The notes under the pieces were generated by a model. That model was not told the DNA's origin, did not search any database, and was given only the letters and a program-made list of their open reading frames with translations. 64,000 nt of DNA from Hormiphora californensis (lineage: Eukaryota; Ctenophora; Tentaculata; Cydippida; Pleurobrachiidae): NCBI GenBank assembly GCA_020137815.1, contig CM035356.1:8099711-8163710 (forward strand), in the 5' to 3' direction. Each line of letters starts with the position of its first letter. Position 1 is the stretch's first letter. Shown piece after piece: positions 16,714 to 27,587 of the stretch. The position numbers and the translations under genes are program-made.

Positions 16714-16944
16714 GTAGAGAGAGGGAGAGAAACAAGTATCTCACCGCATATCTCCCCTGTCCTCTTCTGTTCTAAATTCAGCCCTTCTCAGTTTCCTCTT
16801 TCTACTGAGAGAAAGGACACCACCCTTCTCTGGATCAGAAATTAACTTCTTGGGTGCAACTTCAGAGGTGCCAACACGAGATGAGAGATGGCGGGTCAGT
16901 GGGGCGCTTTCCCGTGTACAGATCAGTCTCGTTAAGTTGAACAT
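11683..16944 (-). CDS. MRPS10: Mitochondrial small ribosomal subunit protein uS10m
   Basis: Four exons, 16944-16745, 16630-16525, 16383-16068 and 11798-11683, join in frame into about 245 residues (human about 201). The presequence is basic (MFNLTRLICTRE). The uS10 core shows LVLSVKGSC, the loop residues SPHVHGKHKDRFKRD, and the family hallmark GTTADVYLAYVQRNIPAG. The last exon continues it with GVTMAVTEEQLMPL, matching the human GVAMEVTKTQLEQL region. The last intron is unusually long (4.27 kb) because a 3.9-kb foldback transposon sits ten bases inside it. The product belongs to the mitochondrial 28S subunit head. Confidence 0.9.
12288..12848. mobile_element. Nested G/C-capped element with GCCAGATCAAAAAAA repeats
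   Basis: It begins with a G run then CCAAGGCCAAAAAAAGCC and ends with the inverse plus a C run. The interior is roughly 20 copies of GCCAGATCAAAAAAA or GCCAAAAAAA. It interrupts the left arm of the larger foldback. The right arm (about 15,536-15,550) keeps the uninterrupted sequence TCCTTATTCACC in inverse. Comparison gives a target duplication of TTAT (at most CCTTAT). Confidence 0.85.
13240..15115. repeat. Degenerate TAGATACCCCTCAGA minisatellite in inverted arrangement
   Basis: Dozens of diverged copies of a unit of about 20-27 bp with the core TAGATACCCCT run in one direction from about 13,240 to 14,460 and mainly inverted (AGGGGTATCTA) from about 14,470 to 15,115. They form the loop and inner arms of the 3.9-kb foldback. 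Confidence 0.8.
16667..16710. repeat. (GA)n microsatellite in MRPS10 intron 1
   Basis: A GA dinucleotide run of about 40 bp in the first intron, beside exon 2. Confidence 0.9.
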
Positions 16945-16949
16945 GTTAG

Positions 16950-16965
16950 CTAGAGCGGGTAATTA
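16950..16965 (-). promoter_or_regulatory. Acceptor-like site before MRPS10 start
   Basis: The minus strand reads TTACCCGCTCTAG, then five bases, then ATG. Confidence 0.45.
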
Positions 16966-17150
16966 GTTAATTAGAGCTTTAATTACAATAATTAATCAGT
17001 TAATTAGAGCCTTAATTGCACTAATTAATTAGGTTTAACTTCACCAAAGAAAAGAAATTGATAAAGGTATTATCTTTAACCCAAAGAAAATCTCCATAAA
17101 CAAATCTAGCCCACATATATTAAAAGCACACAACACGTACAACGTGTTTA

Positions 17151-17263
17151 TACAGTCAAACCTCGATTAACCGGACTATAACATTGATTTACCGAACTCC
17201 TCAAGTGGAAAATGGAAATGATTTTGTACGGCATAGGTCCCGGTAAATCGAGGTCTGACTGTA
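17151..17263. mobile_element. pogo/Tigger-like MITE
   Basis: A 113-bp element with inverted ends TACAGTCAAACCTCGATTAA and a right end whose reverse complement is TACAGTCAGACCTCGATTTA. The terminal TA fits the TA target duplication of the Tc1/mariner-pogo group. It lies between GARS and MRPS10. Confidence 0.8.
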
Positions 17264-17410
17264 TTTCTAATACCAAGCTAGTAAAAAACATACTATTTAC
17301 AGATACAGTAACACACAAGTTTTGAAATTATTTCACCTCATGCGCTTTGGAATGGGGAGGTAATGAAATGAAAAAAAGAAAGAATAACCCCGGCCCGGCG
17401 TTGACGTCAT

Positions 17411-19737
17411 CTAGATGGTCTCTTGAGATGAGAAGCTGGGGTATTTTGAGGTGGCTTCAGACCATGCTAGCTGATCGGAACACAGTTGATTTACCACACT
17501 GGCTACCTCGTCAAGGGGCACTCGGATCTGAAGAGAGGAGATTTAGTACACAGATGCAATGGGGTATTAGCGTTCACTGATCGTACACTTCAGGTGAAAG
17601 TAGTCAGAGATCTGGGCCACACAGCCACGGCTGGTCAGTGGTCACGTGATAAAATCAGATCTGAATGTGAATCTCACCTGGGTACACGTGTTTCTCTCTC
17701 TCACAGTGACGGAATTCAACTTGACTGTATCGAAATCAACTGTGATGCCGAAGGGGATTCCAATTTCATCAGTTCGAGCGTACCGTCTGCCGATAGCCCC
17801 AGAAGAGTCGTCAACCTGGAGTGGAGTGACGTTAATAATTTCGACGTGGCGGGGAAAAGTTAGACATCGTTGAATAAAGATTTGGTAAGGAAATTCTTTG
17901 TTATGTTCTAACCCTCCCTTTAAGTGAGAGGCTCGCGGAAGGCAGTCTAGCTTGACAAGGGAATTCTATATCTGGAGGAGATGGCTCTACTTTGACAACA
18001 TAGTGAGAGGTGTATGACGTCACAGATTAGTGACGTCACGTAATTACCTTATTAGGGATGCCCAGTTTCCTCAGACTGGCACTGATCTGCTCGATGTAAG
18101 GGGTAAACACGTCGTTAGAGGAGAGAGGCAGAACGGAGCACTTGGTGGGAGCGATTAGAGGGGGTAGGTCCAACCAAGTTCTCTTCTCGTCTGATTCTCG
18201 AACCTGTAGTGAGAGATTCATTGTTTTGAATGTCCAATAGAACACAAGGAAAGTTTATATCCTGGATATCTGAGTACACACAGTGAGATATCGCAATTAC
18301 ATTTTAATTTATAAAAATCTTTTTAGTGGAGGGTCCAACCCCCCCGCAAAATGAACGTGATAGAAGAGGGGTGGTATAGAGGATGATATAATTTGGCCCT
18401 AATTTTCTGGGTTCTTAAGCTTATCCAAAAGGCTTTTCATGATCTCTTTACTGTTTATTAGGCTTTACCTAGGCATAATTGATCTAACTTCATGACTTTG
18501 TAATATCATTTTCATTTAGAAATTTTCTAATGTATGATTAAAAAAAGGCCAGATCAAAAACAAAAGGCCATAGTAAAGAATTATAGTAAAGAATTCAGAA
18601 TACACATGTACATACTACCAATTAGAACACAAGGAAAGTTCCTATCCTGGATATCTGAATACACACAGTGGTATTCAAAAAATAGCTTGAAATAATTCAA
18701 AATCTTTTTAGTGGAGGGTCCAACCCCCCGCACTTATATCAGGGTATCACTTGGTGAGGTATCAATCTTTTCATAATTACCTTGAAATTACACTCCAAGA
18801 TACAGTAGAGAATCCTACCAATGCCAAAGGAGGGCTCAATCACACTGGGGACAAACTCTCGGACGTGCTCTGTTTTAGTGACTGTCTTCACACCACTAAT
18901 CATGGCGGGAGTCACTTCGTAGGAGTTATCTCCAACTGTTAACTGAAAAGAAGAGAGATTTACATTTCATTTTGAGGTTAACGACACAATGTTGATGTTT
19001 ATCTGGCGTTTGTCAGTTAGAAAATGTAACACACATACCTGGTAAGACCCACTCTCCAACTGAGCCTTCATCTCCTCCTTCTGCTCATCACTCAACTCAG
19101 CGATGGCTGCACTCACTTTACCAGCCTCCTTCTTGAACGCTTTACCAAGGATTGCCTTGTTCAGGCTAACCTCCGTAACCTCCCTAGAGACGGGCTCATG
19201 CAAGGCGCTGCTGGGCTACAAACTTGGTAGATGCCGCCTGGGAGGGGGGCGTGTTAGCATATAGTAGGAGACATGAGAGGAACTGATACTAAACTGGTTG
19301 GGGCGTTTGTACCAAGAGATGAAAGGGGGGGGGGGGCATGAATTGTTAGACAGATGTTACAGTACTAAAAGGGAGGGGGGTATTGGCTCCATGTTTCTGA
19401 ACCACCCTGTATCTGGAGAAATATCCTACCTTTGCATGGGCGTTAAGATCAAAACAGCTCCTATCAGCACACCCCACTATCTCGACCCATCCATAGGTAG
19501 TTAGACATTCAGCATCCCAGCAGTCACAGGCGTAATGTGCCATCTCGTTCCCCATGTGTTGCCTGAAGCGCAGTTTCTCGGCTGGTATCCCCACAGAGGT
19601 AAGATATTGTTGGATTCGTGCCAGGAAATAACCCATCGTCTCACTGTTTATCACTCCCTGGTGGATGGGGGTTAGAAATTGGGTTTGAAAGAGGGGGAAT
19701 TGTGGATTATTATCATCATATTGCATTGTGTATTTTA

Positions 19738-19785
<48 letters not shown>

Positions 19786-21290
19786 AGAGAGAGAGATAAA
19801 GAGAGAGAAATATTAACCTGTTCAAGTGCCTCCCCGATGGTAATATTGAGGAGTTTACCCCCTGATACTTGTGCTTCTCCAGAGTACATGGTAACAGGGA
19901 CGTTCTTGACCAGCTTAAACTTGGGGTGAGACTTGTCTTGGGGATCCAAAAAGTGCTCAATTTCAGCCTGGAAAAAGAGATGTTAGGGAAGAATAGAGAT
20001 GTTACAAGATAGGACAACACGAGATATGACCAAATATGGTGTTATTATGTGACCAAATATGGTATCAACATACCTGGCAGAATTCTCGAACTCGTAACAG
20101 CCCAGATCGGGGTGAAATCTCATTCCTGAATGACTGGCCAATCTGTGCCCCGGCAAAGGGTACCTTGTCCTGGTTATATTCTAGTAGTCGCTTGAAATTC
20201 ACAAAGATACCCTGAAATTAAATCTCACGTTACCATGGTTACACCACGGGAGGGTGTGTCACTGACAGAATAAGAGCAGATGATGAAAAGTGGAAAAACA
20301 GTTGTGACTCACCCCTCCCCCAAATAAAATCAAAGACACCCAAGATTTTACCTGTGCAGTTTCGGGCCTCATGAATCCCCTCAACAGTCCAGTGGGTCCT
20401 ATCTGTGTTCCAAACATAAGATTAAACTCAGCTGGATCGCTCAAATCATTCCCAGTAGCAGGTGCTTTACACTCATACTTTCTGATGAACCCTCCAATCT
20501 CCTCCAGACCATAATTATCAATCTGCCTTAGCACCGCCTCCATCTCCTCCTTCTTCTCGACAGTACACCCCTTGGCCTCAATCGCCTTCTCTAGATGGGC
20601 CTCCAGCAAGTGATCCGCTCTGTAACACTCTCCCGTCTTGACATCCTTCACCATGAAGTCAGTGAACCTGTCAACATGGCCCGATGCTTTTAACACATAT
20701 TCAGGTGTTAACATGGTACATTCCACCTCTAACATGTTCTCTTCCACTACAAAATGGTTCCTCCAGTAATTCACCATGTTGGCCTTCAGGGCACATCCAG
20801 CCGGCCCTAGATCGTATAACCCTGCTACTCCACCGTAGACGGAGAAGGCAGCACCGTAGAAAAACCGTCGCTTCATCAGGTTTTCAAACTTGGCCCGGTC
20901 CACTTTTGGAGATCCATCTTTTGCTGCTTTCTCAGCGGTGGCCAAGGCCGCTTTCCTGATCTTGAGTTCCTCAACAGCAGATGCAAGTTCATCGGGAGAG
21001 GGATTGCTTTCTTTGAGCTTCCTAACTGCAGCGCCTTGGTCCGCAACCGCTGTCCTCAGGTCATCCATGGACACGGTACTACTGGGCATGCTAGGAGAGG
21101 TGGATATGAGTCTTGTGGTGGGAGGAAGGGTGGATATCAGTCTCGTACAGAGAGGAAGGGTGGATATCAGTCTTGGACAGGGAGGTTGGGAGAAGGAGCG
21201 AGGTATAGGAGGTTGGATAGAACGGGGTCTTGAACAGGAGATGGGAGAGAACCTTGATATGAGGCGTTTTGCTAGGAGGGTTGCTAGCAT
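17411..21290 (-). CDS. GARS1: Glycyl-tRNA synthetase, probable dual mitochondrial/cytosolic
   Basis: Nine exons: 21290-20352, 20211-20074, 19967-19818, 19657-19430, 19237-19039, 18942-18781, 18203-18048, 17815-17678, 17527-17411, about 741 residues (human 739). Order: a basic presequence with three RLIST-type repeats; a WHEP helix pair (about 76-125); the class II catalytic core with [18 protein letters not shown] (motif 1), [17 protein letters not shown] (motif 2), [10 protein letters not shown] (motif 3); and the anticodon-binding domain with [18 protein letters not shown]. The enzyme charges tRNA-Gly. A second ATG at 21089 (MPSSTV) would give the cytosolic form, as in other animals. The exon 19237-19039 has one base too many: its first part ([10 protein letters not shown]) and the rest (HEPVSREV) both align to GARS but in different frames, so this copy as written is broken at about 19,200. 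Confidence 0.95.
18012..18041. promoter_or_regulatory. Two CRE-like TGACGTCA palindromes
   Basis: TGACGTCA occurs twice, 15 bp apart, in a GARS intron. It is the CREB/ATF consensus; function is not shown. Confidence 0.3.
18239..18735. repeat. Local direct duplication in GARS intron 6
   Basis: About 112 bp at 18,239-18,352, with the core CTTTTTAGTGGAGGGTCCAA, recurs in the same orientation at 18,622-18,735 with moderate divergence. It is a partial tandem duplication inside the intron. Confidence 0.8.
19741..19808. repeat. (GA)n microsatellite in GARS intron 3
   Basis: GA repeat interrupted by TAAA units, directly before exon 3's donor side. Confidence 0.9.
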
Positions 21291-21299
21291 ATAAGCATG

Positions 21300-21315
21300 C
21301 TAAAATAGGAAATCA
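21300..21315 (-). promoter_or_regulatory. Acceptor-like site before GARS start
   Basis: The minus strand reads GATTTCCTATTTTAG, then nine bases, then the mitochondrial ATG. It lies in the 184-bp EXOSC3-GARS gap. An out-of-frame ATG occurs one base after the AG. Confidence 0.5.
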
Positions 21316-21474
21316 AGGGGGTAAATTTTAATATATCCGGGAAATAACTTTGCAAATTGCAACGAAAATAAAATTAATTAGATAAACCAATCATCCTCTC
21401 TGAACCATTTCACCCAAAACCACACTCACTCACCCACACACAGACAGACAAACACACTACCTATTCTTGACACG

Positions 21475-23581
21475 CTACATGGACGTCTCAACCCGTTTAA
21501 CTAAGTCCTTCAGAAGCGGCATCAGATCCGTCTCAGGTAGGTATTCACACTTGTTGAGATAGAGTGCTATACACAGAGTGTGTTTTACATTGTCACTGTT
21601 AATCCACACCCGGCCATTGATACCAACACATATCTCGAACAGTTTGAAGTGTGCAAAAAGGGGCTCTAGGAGGGGCAGGGGCCGCTCGTGGCGGAGCAGC
21701 TTTCGACAGAGACCGAGTGAGCAGTTTACCAGGTAGCCTCCCTCTAGAACCTGAGAGAGAAGGGTCAAATACAAGCAAGGCTGGGGCACTACCACTTTCA
21801 GGGAGAGAGAAGTAAAATAAGGAAATATTGAAACTTGAACGACGTTAATTTCTAACCAGGGAGCATTAGGTAAGTAATTAGGGATTATAATAATAGGGGA
21901 ACTGACCTGTAGTCCGTTAGATTTCCCGTTCTTGTGAACACAAGACAGCTCTGGCTCAACATCCTTATTAGCAGCTACAACTTTACCATACACTAAATTA
22001 CCAATCTAACAAAAAGGGACGTGTGTTAGAGAAGTTAACCCTAACAAAGCGCCAACAGGATATGTGTTAGATTGTTATGTTCTAAACCTCCTTCCGGAGC
22101 GCACGGAAAGAGGGTCGAGCAAGGGAAGTGTTAGAGGGGTACTGGGACAAAAGGGGGGGGGGACAAAAGCTGCAGGACAGGAAGCGAGACAGTAAGAGCT
22201 GAAGAGTGTTTACCTTCAAGTCAGGTTTGTTTCGTTGTGTAGCCCCCTCAAACGCGATACTACTCATCATAGCATGGTGGGCTCCACCTATATCCACCCT
22301 GTATTCGTCTGCCATTCGACCCGCTATGATTCCTATTACTCGTTCTTCAAGCGCGGGAACATACCTGGACGAGAGGGAGATTTAGAACGAGAGAGGGACG
22401 GAGAGAGAGAGAGAGAGATGGGGAGGGAGAGGAGGGGGGCCGGCTGAAGTTTTTGAAGTTTTTGAAGTGAACTTCAAAAACTTCAAAGAGAAACTTAGGG
22501 TGGAAAACTTCAAAAACTTCAAAAACTTCAAAAACTCATATCTCCTTAACCGTTGGAGATATGCCCTATGTTGCTTCATAACTCGTATATAAAGTTGCAT
22601 ATTCCGAACAAGATACACCCCTTTAAAAAGCCTATAGTCACTCATAAACCATTAAAACTGGTCTAGCCCAAAAAAGTCATGCGCACACACAAAATTATGA
22701 AAATATCCCATTATCCCTCGAATTAGATGAGGTGGAGACTTCATTTTGGCACGTACCCCCACTAACTCGAGGCCGCTGATGATTTTAGTGTCCATATTTT
22801 TTTCACTACTCCCTTCATAAAAAATTTGCATTTTGTGAAACTGGCAAAAAGGGTGTGGCCCCAAAAAAAATTTTGAAAATTTACTTTATAATTTTTTTAA
22901 CACTTTCTTAGCATTTTCTAGGCAATTTTTTGAGTTATAGAATGAAAATAAAATCAGTTTTTACAAAAAATTTAAACTTTTTACACCAAATTGTGCCATG
23001 GATTTCACGGCTAGGAATCATTGTAAATATCCTAATTTGCGGTGGAAAAAGGGCAGACAAGGACGGATAACTTTGCCACACTATGTATTAAGCATGAAAC
23101 TAACCTAAACAAGTGTAATAATAGTCACTGATAGCATATAAAAGTAGTTTAGAGTTTTTGAAGTTTTTGAAGTTTTTGAAGTCAACTTCAAAAACTTCAA
23201 AAACTCAAAAAGTAGGGTGGAAAACTTCAAACTTCAAAAACTTCAGCCGGCCCCCCCCCCCGAGGGAGAGAGAGAGACGAGTTTAGATGGTACTGGTAAG
23301 TTTGGGATAGATCAACATGTGATAACCCTAAAATGTACCAGACTGTACAATAGTAGGGGATGAAATGGGTTATGAAATGTTCACACATACCTCCTACTGT
23401 TTCTGTCAATCCAAACTGATTTCCCAGTTGACCTAATAACACCAGGTTTTGTACAACTAATCTGATCGTTGATGTATCTCAATCCTGGACCCACTTTCAG
23501 GTTCTTATCTTTGGGGAGAGAGAAAGTGTCTCCACACATGACAATAGCAGGGGAGGGCGGTAGAGACCTCCCCGTCTCCAT
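21475..23581 (-). CDS. EXOSC3: Exosome complex component RRP40
   Basis: Four exons, 23581-23391, 22364-22214, 22005-21907 and 21750-21475, give 238 residues (human 275). Exon 1 gives the N-terminal domain (VGPGLRYIN, the strand VWIDRNSRRYVP). Exons 2-3 give the S1 domain with RVIGIIAGR, SIAFEGATQRNKPDL and VVAANKDVEPELSC. Exon 4 is the KH domain with the family GxNG motif in VGINGRVWI. RRP40 is one of the three cap proteins of the 3'-to-5' RNA exosome and binds RNA at the pore. The first intron holds a foldback transposon. A damaged second copy of exon 1 lies near 27,800. This is the 5'-most gene of the seven-gene minus-strand cluster. Confidence 0.93.
22431..23261. mobile_element. G/C-capped foldback element with GAAGTTTTT repeats
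   Basis: The left end is GGGGGGCCGGCTGAAG then tandem GAAGTTTTT; the right end is the inverse, ending CTTCAGCCGGCC and a C run. The inner part is AT-rich with no ORF. It lies in EXOSC3 intron 1. GAGGGAGA occurs on both sides, but the flanks are purine-rich, so the target duplication is uncertain. Confidence 0.75.
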
Positions 23582-23596
23582 ATCTTGATAACTTGG

Positions 23597-23612
23597 CTAG
23601 AAGGGGAAGGTG
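23597..23612 (-). promoter_or_regulatory. Acceptor-like site before EXOSC3 start
   Basis: The minus strand reads CCTTCCCCTTCTAG, then fifteen bases, then ATG. Confidence 0.45.
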
Positions 23613-23699
23613 AGAGGTCAGGTATCTGGATATAACAGATCACATATCTGAGGCGGGGGAGACAGCTCTAAGAAGAGGGCGCGCGGCGCGAAACACTAC

Positions 23700-24590
23700 C
23701 GAAAAAGTGTTTACTCGCTTTAAGTTTAAAGTTCCTACACAGTGCGAATATTCGCGCGTGCGCACCAGTCTCCCCTAACTGTGGCAATGTCGGTCACAAA
23801 ATCCTGCAGTTACACGCACAACAGAAGGGACAGCTGCAACCGCTGTCGAAAGTTCACTTTTTCAAACAATTCGGGCAAGCAAAAGTCGGGAAAAAGAGAG
23901 AGACAAAATAAACTATTCATGACCATCAAGGAATCGGCAAAAAGTAGTCTCAGCTGGCAACATATGGCCCTACGAATACACTACATTAATACATAACACG
24001 GCCAATTTGCAGTACAAAACCTGAAACGATAAGTGATATCGAATGTTCACACAACATTCAATCGGGATGTTTAATAAGATACACCATACAAGTTTAGAGG
24101 TTTAGTTACTGCTTGGAAAACAGGTCTGAGTAATGCAAAATGAATTATATGTTAAAAAGCTGAAAACAACCAGGACGCAAGGGTTACTAAACAAACTTCC
24201 AATAATTTAGAGTGGGACAGGGTGGACACTATTTCACCTGCATTAAGTGTATTACTGACAGCATGTGGACCTGCACAAGTAACAATATGATGAACCAGGA
24301 CCCTGTTGCAGCAGAGGATATGGGGGGGGGGGGGACAAATGGTGACATATGGTGACAAATGGTGATGGTGACATGACCAAAATTTTGAGATGAGTCACCA
24401 TTTGTCACCATTCTCTCTGGAGCTTCCTACAGGCATAATATGATGTTATGGGACATAATATGATGTTATGGGACACTGGGGGACACTTCTACCAAGTTTC
24501 AAGTCGATTGGATGTAATTAAGGGCCACAGGTGGTTAATTGCGCTTTTATGTGTTGTGCGACGGAGGTACACCCTCAACGTGACTTTTGG
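23700..24590. other. Region upstream of EXOSC3; no gene recognised
   Basis: It contains a GCGCGCGGCGCG block at 23,680-23,692 (possible promoter) and a Cys/Lys-rich 84-codon ORF at 23,742-23,996 with no recognised domain. A GGTGACAAAT-repeat segment at about 24,321-24,415 begins with a G run and looks like a small transposon remnant. Confidence 0.4.
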
Positions 24591-24599
24591 GAAGTTTTA

Positions 24600-24835
24600 G
24601 CGGCTGGCACACTCAGCTTATGTGATAGGAGTTAGCAAGGAATGGTCGTTTCTCACAAGAACAACCCCGGGAATCTCATGCTATCTTCAAGAAATAGAGG
24701 ATGCTATTCTTCACAAGCTCCTACCAGCCATAACGGGACAGCCTTTCATCGATGACAACCTTCGTAACATCATGGCCCTGCCTGCACGCCTGGGTGGACT
24801 AGGTATCGACAATCCCGTCATTATGGCGGACCTGG
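24600..24835 (+). mobile_element. LINE reverse transcriptase fragment (copy A)
   Basis: The peptide around VIGVSKEWSFLTRTTPGIS, LLPAITGQPF and ALPARLGGLGIDNP is the RT-thumb region of the same family as the minus-strand ORF at 25,796-27,510. It is truncated upstream and interrupted downstream by a foldback element at 24,836. Confidence 0.8.
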
Positions 24836-25682
24836 GGGGGGTTCAACCTAAAAATTTCCATTTCCATTTGCCAAAATCCGGGTATCGATGGAAATTTTTA
24901 GAAATTTTTAGAAGTTTTTAGAAATTTTTAGAAGTTTTTAGTACTAAAAATTTCCAAAAATTTCTAAAAATTTCCAAAAATTTCCATTAATTTCTAAAAA
25001 TTTCCATTGACCAAGAAAAGAAAAATTAACAAAAACTTGAAAATATATAAACACAGTTGTCGAAGAACTGGTTCCTTTTCCTTACCTCTTGTGACAACTG
25101 AGCATCAATAAGTTATTGAATGATAGATAAGACATCGATATCATATATTTTTGGGCAATCCGTACAATTTCTTCAGAAATCATAGCTTCATTGGACAACT
25201 AAGGACGCGGACGTCTCGAAAACTGATTTAAAAGTAAGTTACCAAATAGCACAAGATACCTTATGTACTTATATAAGGTGCTATTTGGTAACTTACTTTT
25301 AAATATTCCTTCGGACGGGTCCTTTTACCATGACTAATGCTTAATACCGTAGTAGATCAGGTTTCTTAGCATACAATATAGAAACTTAAACTCTTTTTTA
25401 AACTCGATAAGGGATATAGCGAGAATAAGTACTAACTTACTGTCGAAAACATGCATAGATTACCTGTCATTACCTTGGAATTGGGTTACCGACGAACTTA
25501 TATAAACTTCTAAAAGTTTCTAAAAACTTCTAAAAATTTCTAAAAACTTCTAAAAATTTCTAAAAATTTCCATTTACTAAAAACTTCCAAAAATTTCCAT
25601 TGTCCATAAATTTCTAAAAATTTCTAAAAATTTCTAAAAATTTCCAAAAAATTCTAAAAATTTCCAAAAATTTCCAAAAATT

Positions 25683-27513
25683 AATAAGGGGGGGGTCGGC
25701 CGATATTGGCCTTGAATATAAATAGTGGTACACACACTTACAATGTCAATAATAAATTAAACAAACGGGGTCAATAAATTATATAAATAAAAGATTTAGT
25801 CTATTTGGTAGATACTGTCATCCCGACCGCTGCTGCCTTCTGCCCTCAGTCGTCCGCGGTGCCCCCTGATGGAAATGGTGACGGAGCGGACCATGGCAAA
25901 TGACAACCTTAGCCTCAGGTACCGGATACACTGATCGTATGAATATCCTGTTTTAGTCGCCTTCTTCTCAGCCAATTGTTTCAAAGTCTTATTAAATTCC
26001 CTTCCAAGGCCCCCTGTAGTTGACATGACCAGTGGTGTGAATGTTGACTTTTCCACCTCTAGGACACGGTGGAGGTAGGATGTTTTCTTCTCTCTCTCGT
26101 GTTTTTCATATGTTTTGGCGATGGTCTGGTTTGAGTTGGACGATATCCTTGGATTGAAAATCCTTACATCGAAATAGATATTGTCCATATCCGACCAAAA
26201 GCCGCGACTACTGATGTCAAGTCTGGCGCCATCGGCTGTTATAGTGCCAGCCGGAAGATTCACCCCTCTAACATTTAGGAGATGGGGTTCGATCTTAGTG
26301 TCGACACATACTTTATTCAGTTCGTGGCCAATGAAATCTCTCACGTTGTTGTGTCGGAAACATACAAAACCTCCGAGTTTACAGGATATGAGGTGATCGA
26401 TGGTGTTTTCTTCCCCACATGCACAATGCTGAGGTAAGGCCTGTCCGACGAGAGGCAGGTTATAACGGGCTGACATGGCGTCGTGCCACTCCTGTCTGTT
26501 GAGGGTGAAGTTCAAAGATTGGAGAGGGAGACATGTTAACCAGGATGAGGCCCCCTTTTCCATGAGTAGGTCCAGGTTTCTGATTTCAGCTGTAGTCATC
26601 ATGTTTTTGATCTCGTCGATTTTCTTCTGATGAATATCGTTCTTGGTTCGGTGGATGAGGGTTTTCTTCTCTGCTCGTTCCTTTTGGTTGATTTTGAATG
26701 TTTCCTGTTGAGCTAGGACTGCAACTGAGAGCTCTTCAGTAACAAACTTTGAGAAACTGTAGTCTGAGTCTGATGATATTTGAGGGTTGTCTACTCCTAG
26801 TCCTCCGAATCTTACAGGGAGGGCTGCAACCAATCTCAAGGTTTCATTTACAACTGGCTGACCGGTTATCGCCGGGAGGAGCTTCTGATGAATTTTCTCC
26901 TCAATAGTGCCTAGTTGGTCCGAAATCCCAGGAGTGGTTCTCATGAGATAGCTCCAACGTTTTGATAGTCCGATGTTGTATGCAGTGTATGCAAGCTGAG
27001 GTTCGTTCAGGGCAATATCACAAATCTGATCAATTTCACTCTCCCATTTCGCAACTTCGTTCCTCACAAACTCTGCCTGACCTTCCTCCGTACCAATGTA
27101 TGAACCCAGGTAACGCTGGCCCTGAGAAGTGATGTTTACATCAGGGAACATGGATCGAGCAGCTTCTTCAAATTCTGGTTTCACAATCAGCCAGGATTTC
27201 CCTGGATTTGGGAGATAGCCATAACCAGGTCCATCTTGTTTAACTTTCTCCCACCAGGTTTTTACAGTACTGAGAGTGCCCCCGCCAAGGCCGTCGTCTG
27301 CGTAAAAGATTTGAGTCAATTTAGAGTCCTTATCCTCAACAGACCGTATAAGCGGCATTAGGCAGCAAGCGTACATATGCATAGCAGCAGTATCTCCCTG
27401 GGTTGTCCCTTCAGACGACTTCAAAACTTCATTGTTCTCGCCATCGCATAAAAATAAGTTCGCGGTTAGTCCATATGTATTTTGTAAATAAATCTTAAAT
27501 TCAGGGCAAGTGT
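25683..27513 (-). mobile_element. 5'-truncated LINE inserted in the foldback element
   Basis: Its ends are flanked by ATTTCCAAAAATT on both sides, a direct repeat of about 13 bp that fits a LINE target duplication. The 3' end on the minus strand is GGCCGACCCCCCCC then TTATT. Copy B of the region lacks this insertion. Confidence 0.8.
25796..27510 (-). CDS. Reverse transcriptase with C-terminal zinc-knuckle and nuclease-like domain (LINE)
   Basis: An open frame of about 570 LINE-derived codons (the longest ORF begins at 27,565 inside repeat sequence). It shows RT motif B EGTTQGDTAAMHMYA, the catalytic FYADDGLGGG, PNPGKSWLIVK, then the thumb region (LSKRWSYLMRTTPGIS, LPAITGQP, LPVRFGGLGVDNP). 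A C-x-C...H...C knuckle (CACGEENTIDHLISC) and a D...DVR segment (ARLDIS, FDVRIFNP, KHEREKK) follow. The order RT-CCHC-PD(D/E)xK-like resembles R2/CRE-type LINEs with a restriction-like endonuclease; that class assignment is inference. The N-terminal fingers and any ORF1 are missing, so it is inactive. Confidence 0.8.
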
Positions 27514-27587
27514 ATTTCCAAAAATTTCTAAAAATTTCTAAAAATTTCCAAAATAAAATTTCCATTTGCCAAAAAAGTGGGTATCAA

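Larger units (their letters stand above)
23186..27587. repeat. Direct 4.4-kb duplication, copy A
   Basis: The sequence from the end of the EXOSC3-intron foldback through EXOSC3 exon 1, its upstream region, a LINE fragment and an AAATTTCC-type foldback is repeated in direct orientation at 27,588-30,180 (offset about 4,402). Between 23,700 and 24,960 the copies look essentially identical. Copy A alone contains the minus-strand LINE at 25,683-27,513. Haplotype duplication in the assembly is as likely as a real tandem duplication. Confidence 0.85.

Noticed and set aside
23742-23996. 84-codon Cys/Lys-rich ORF upstream of EXOSC3, duplicated at 28,144
   Set aside because: Its second copy is merely part of the 4.4-kb duplication. 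No domain, signal peptide or splice context supports it as a gene.
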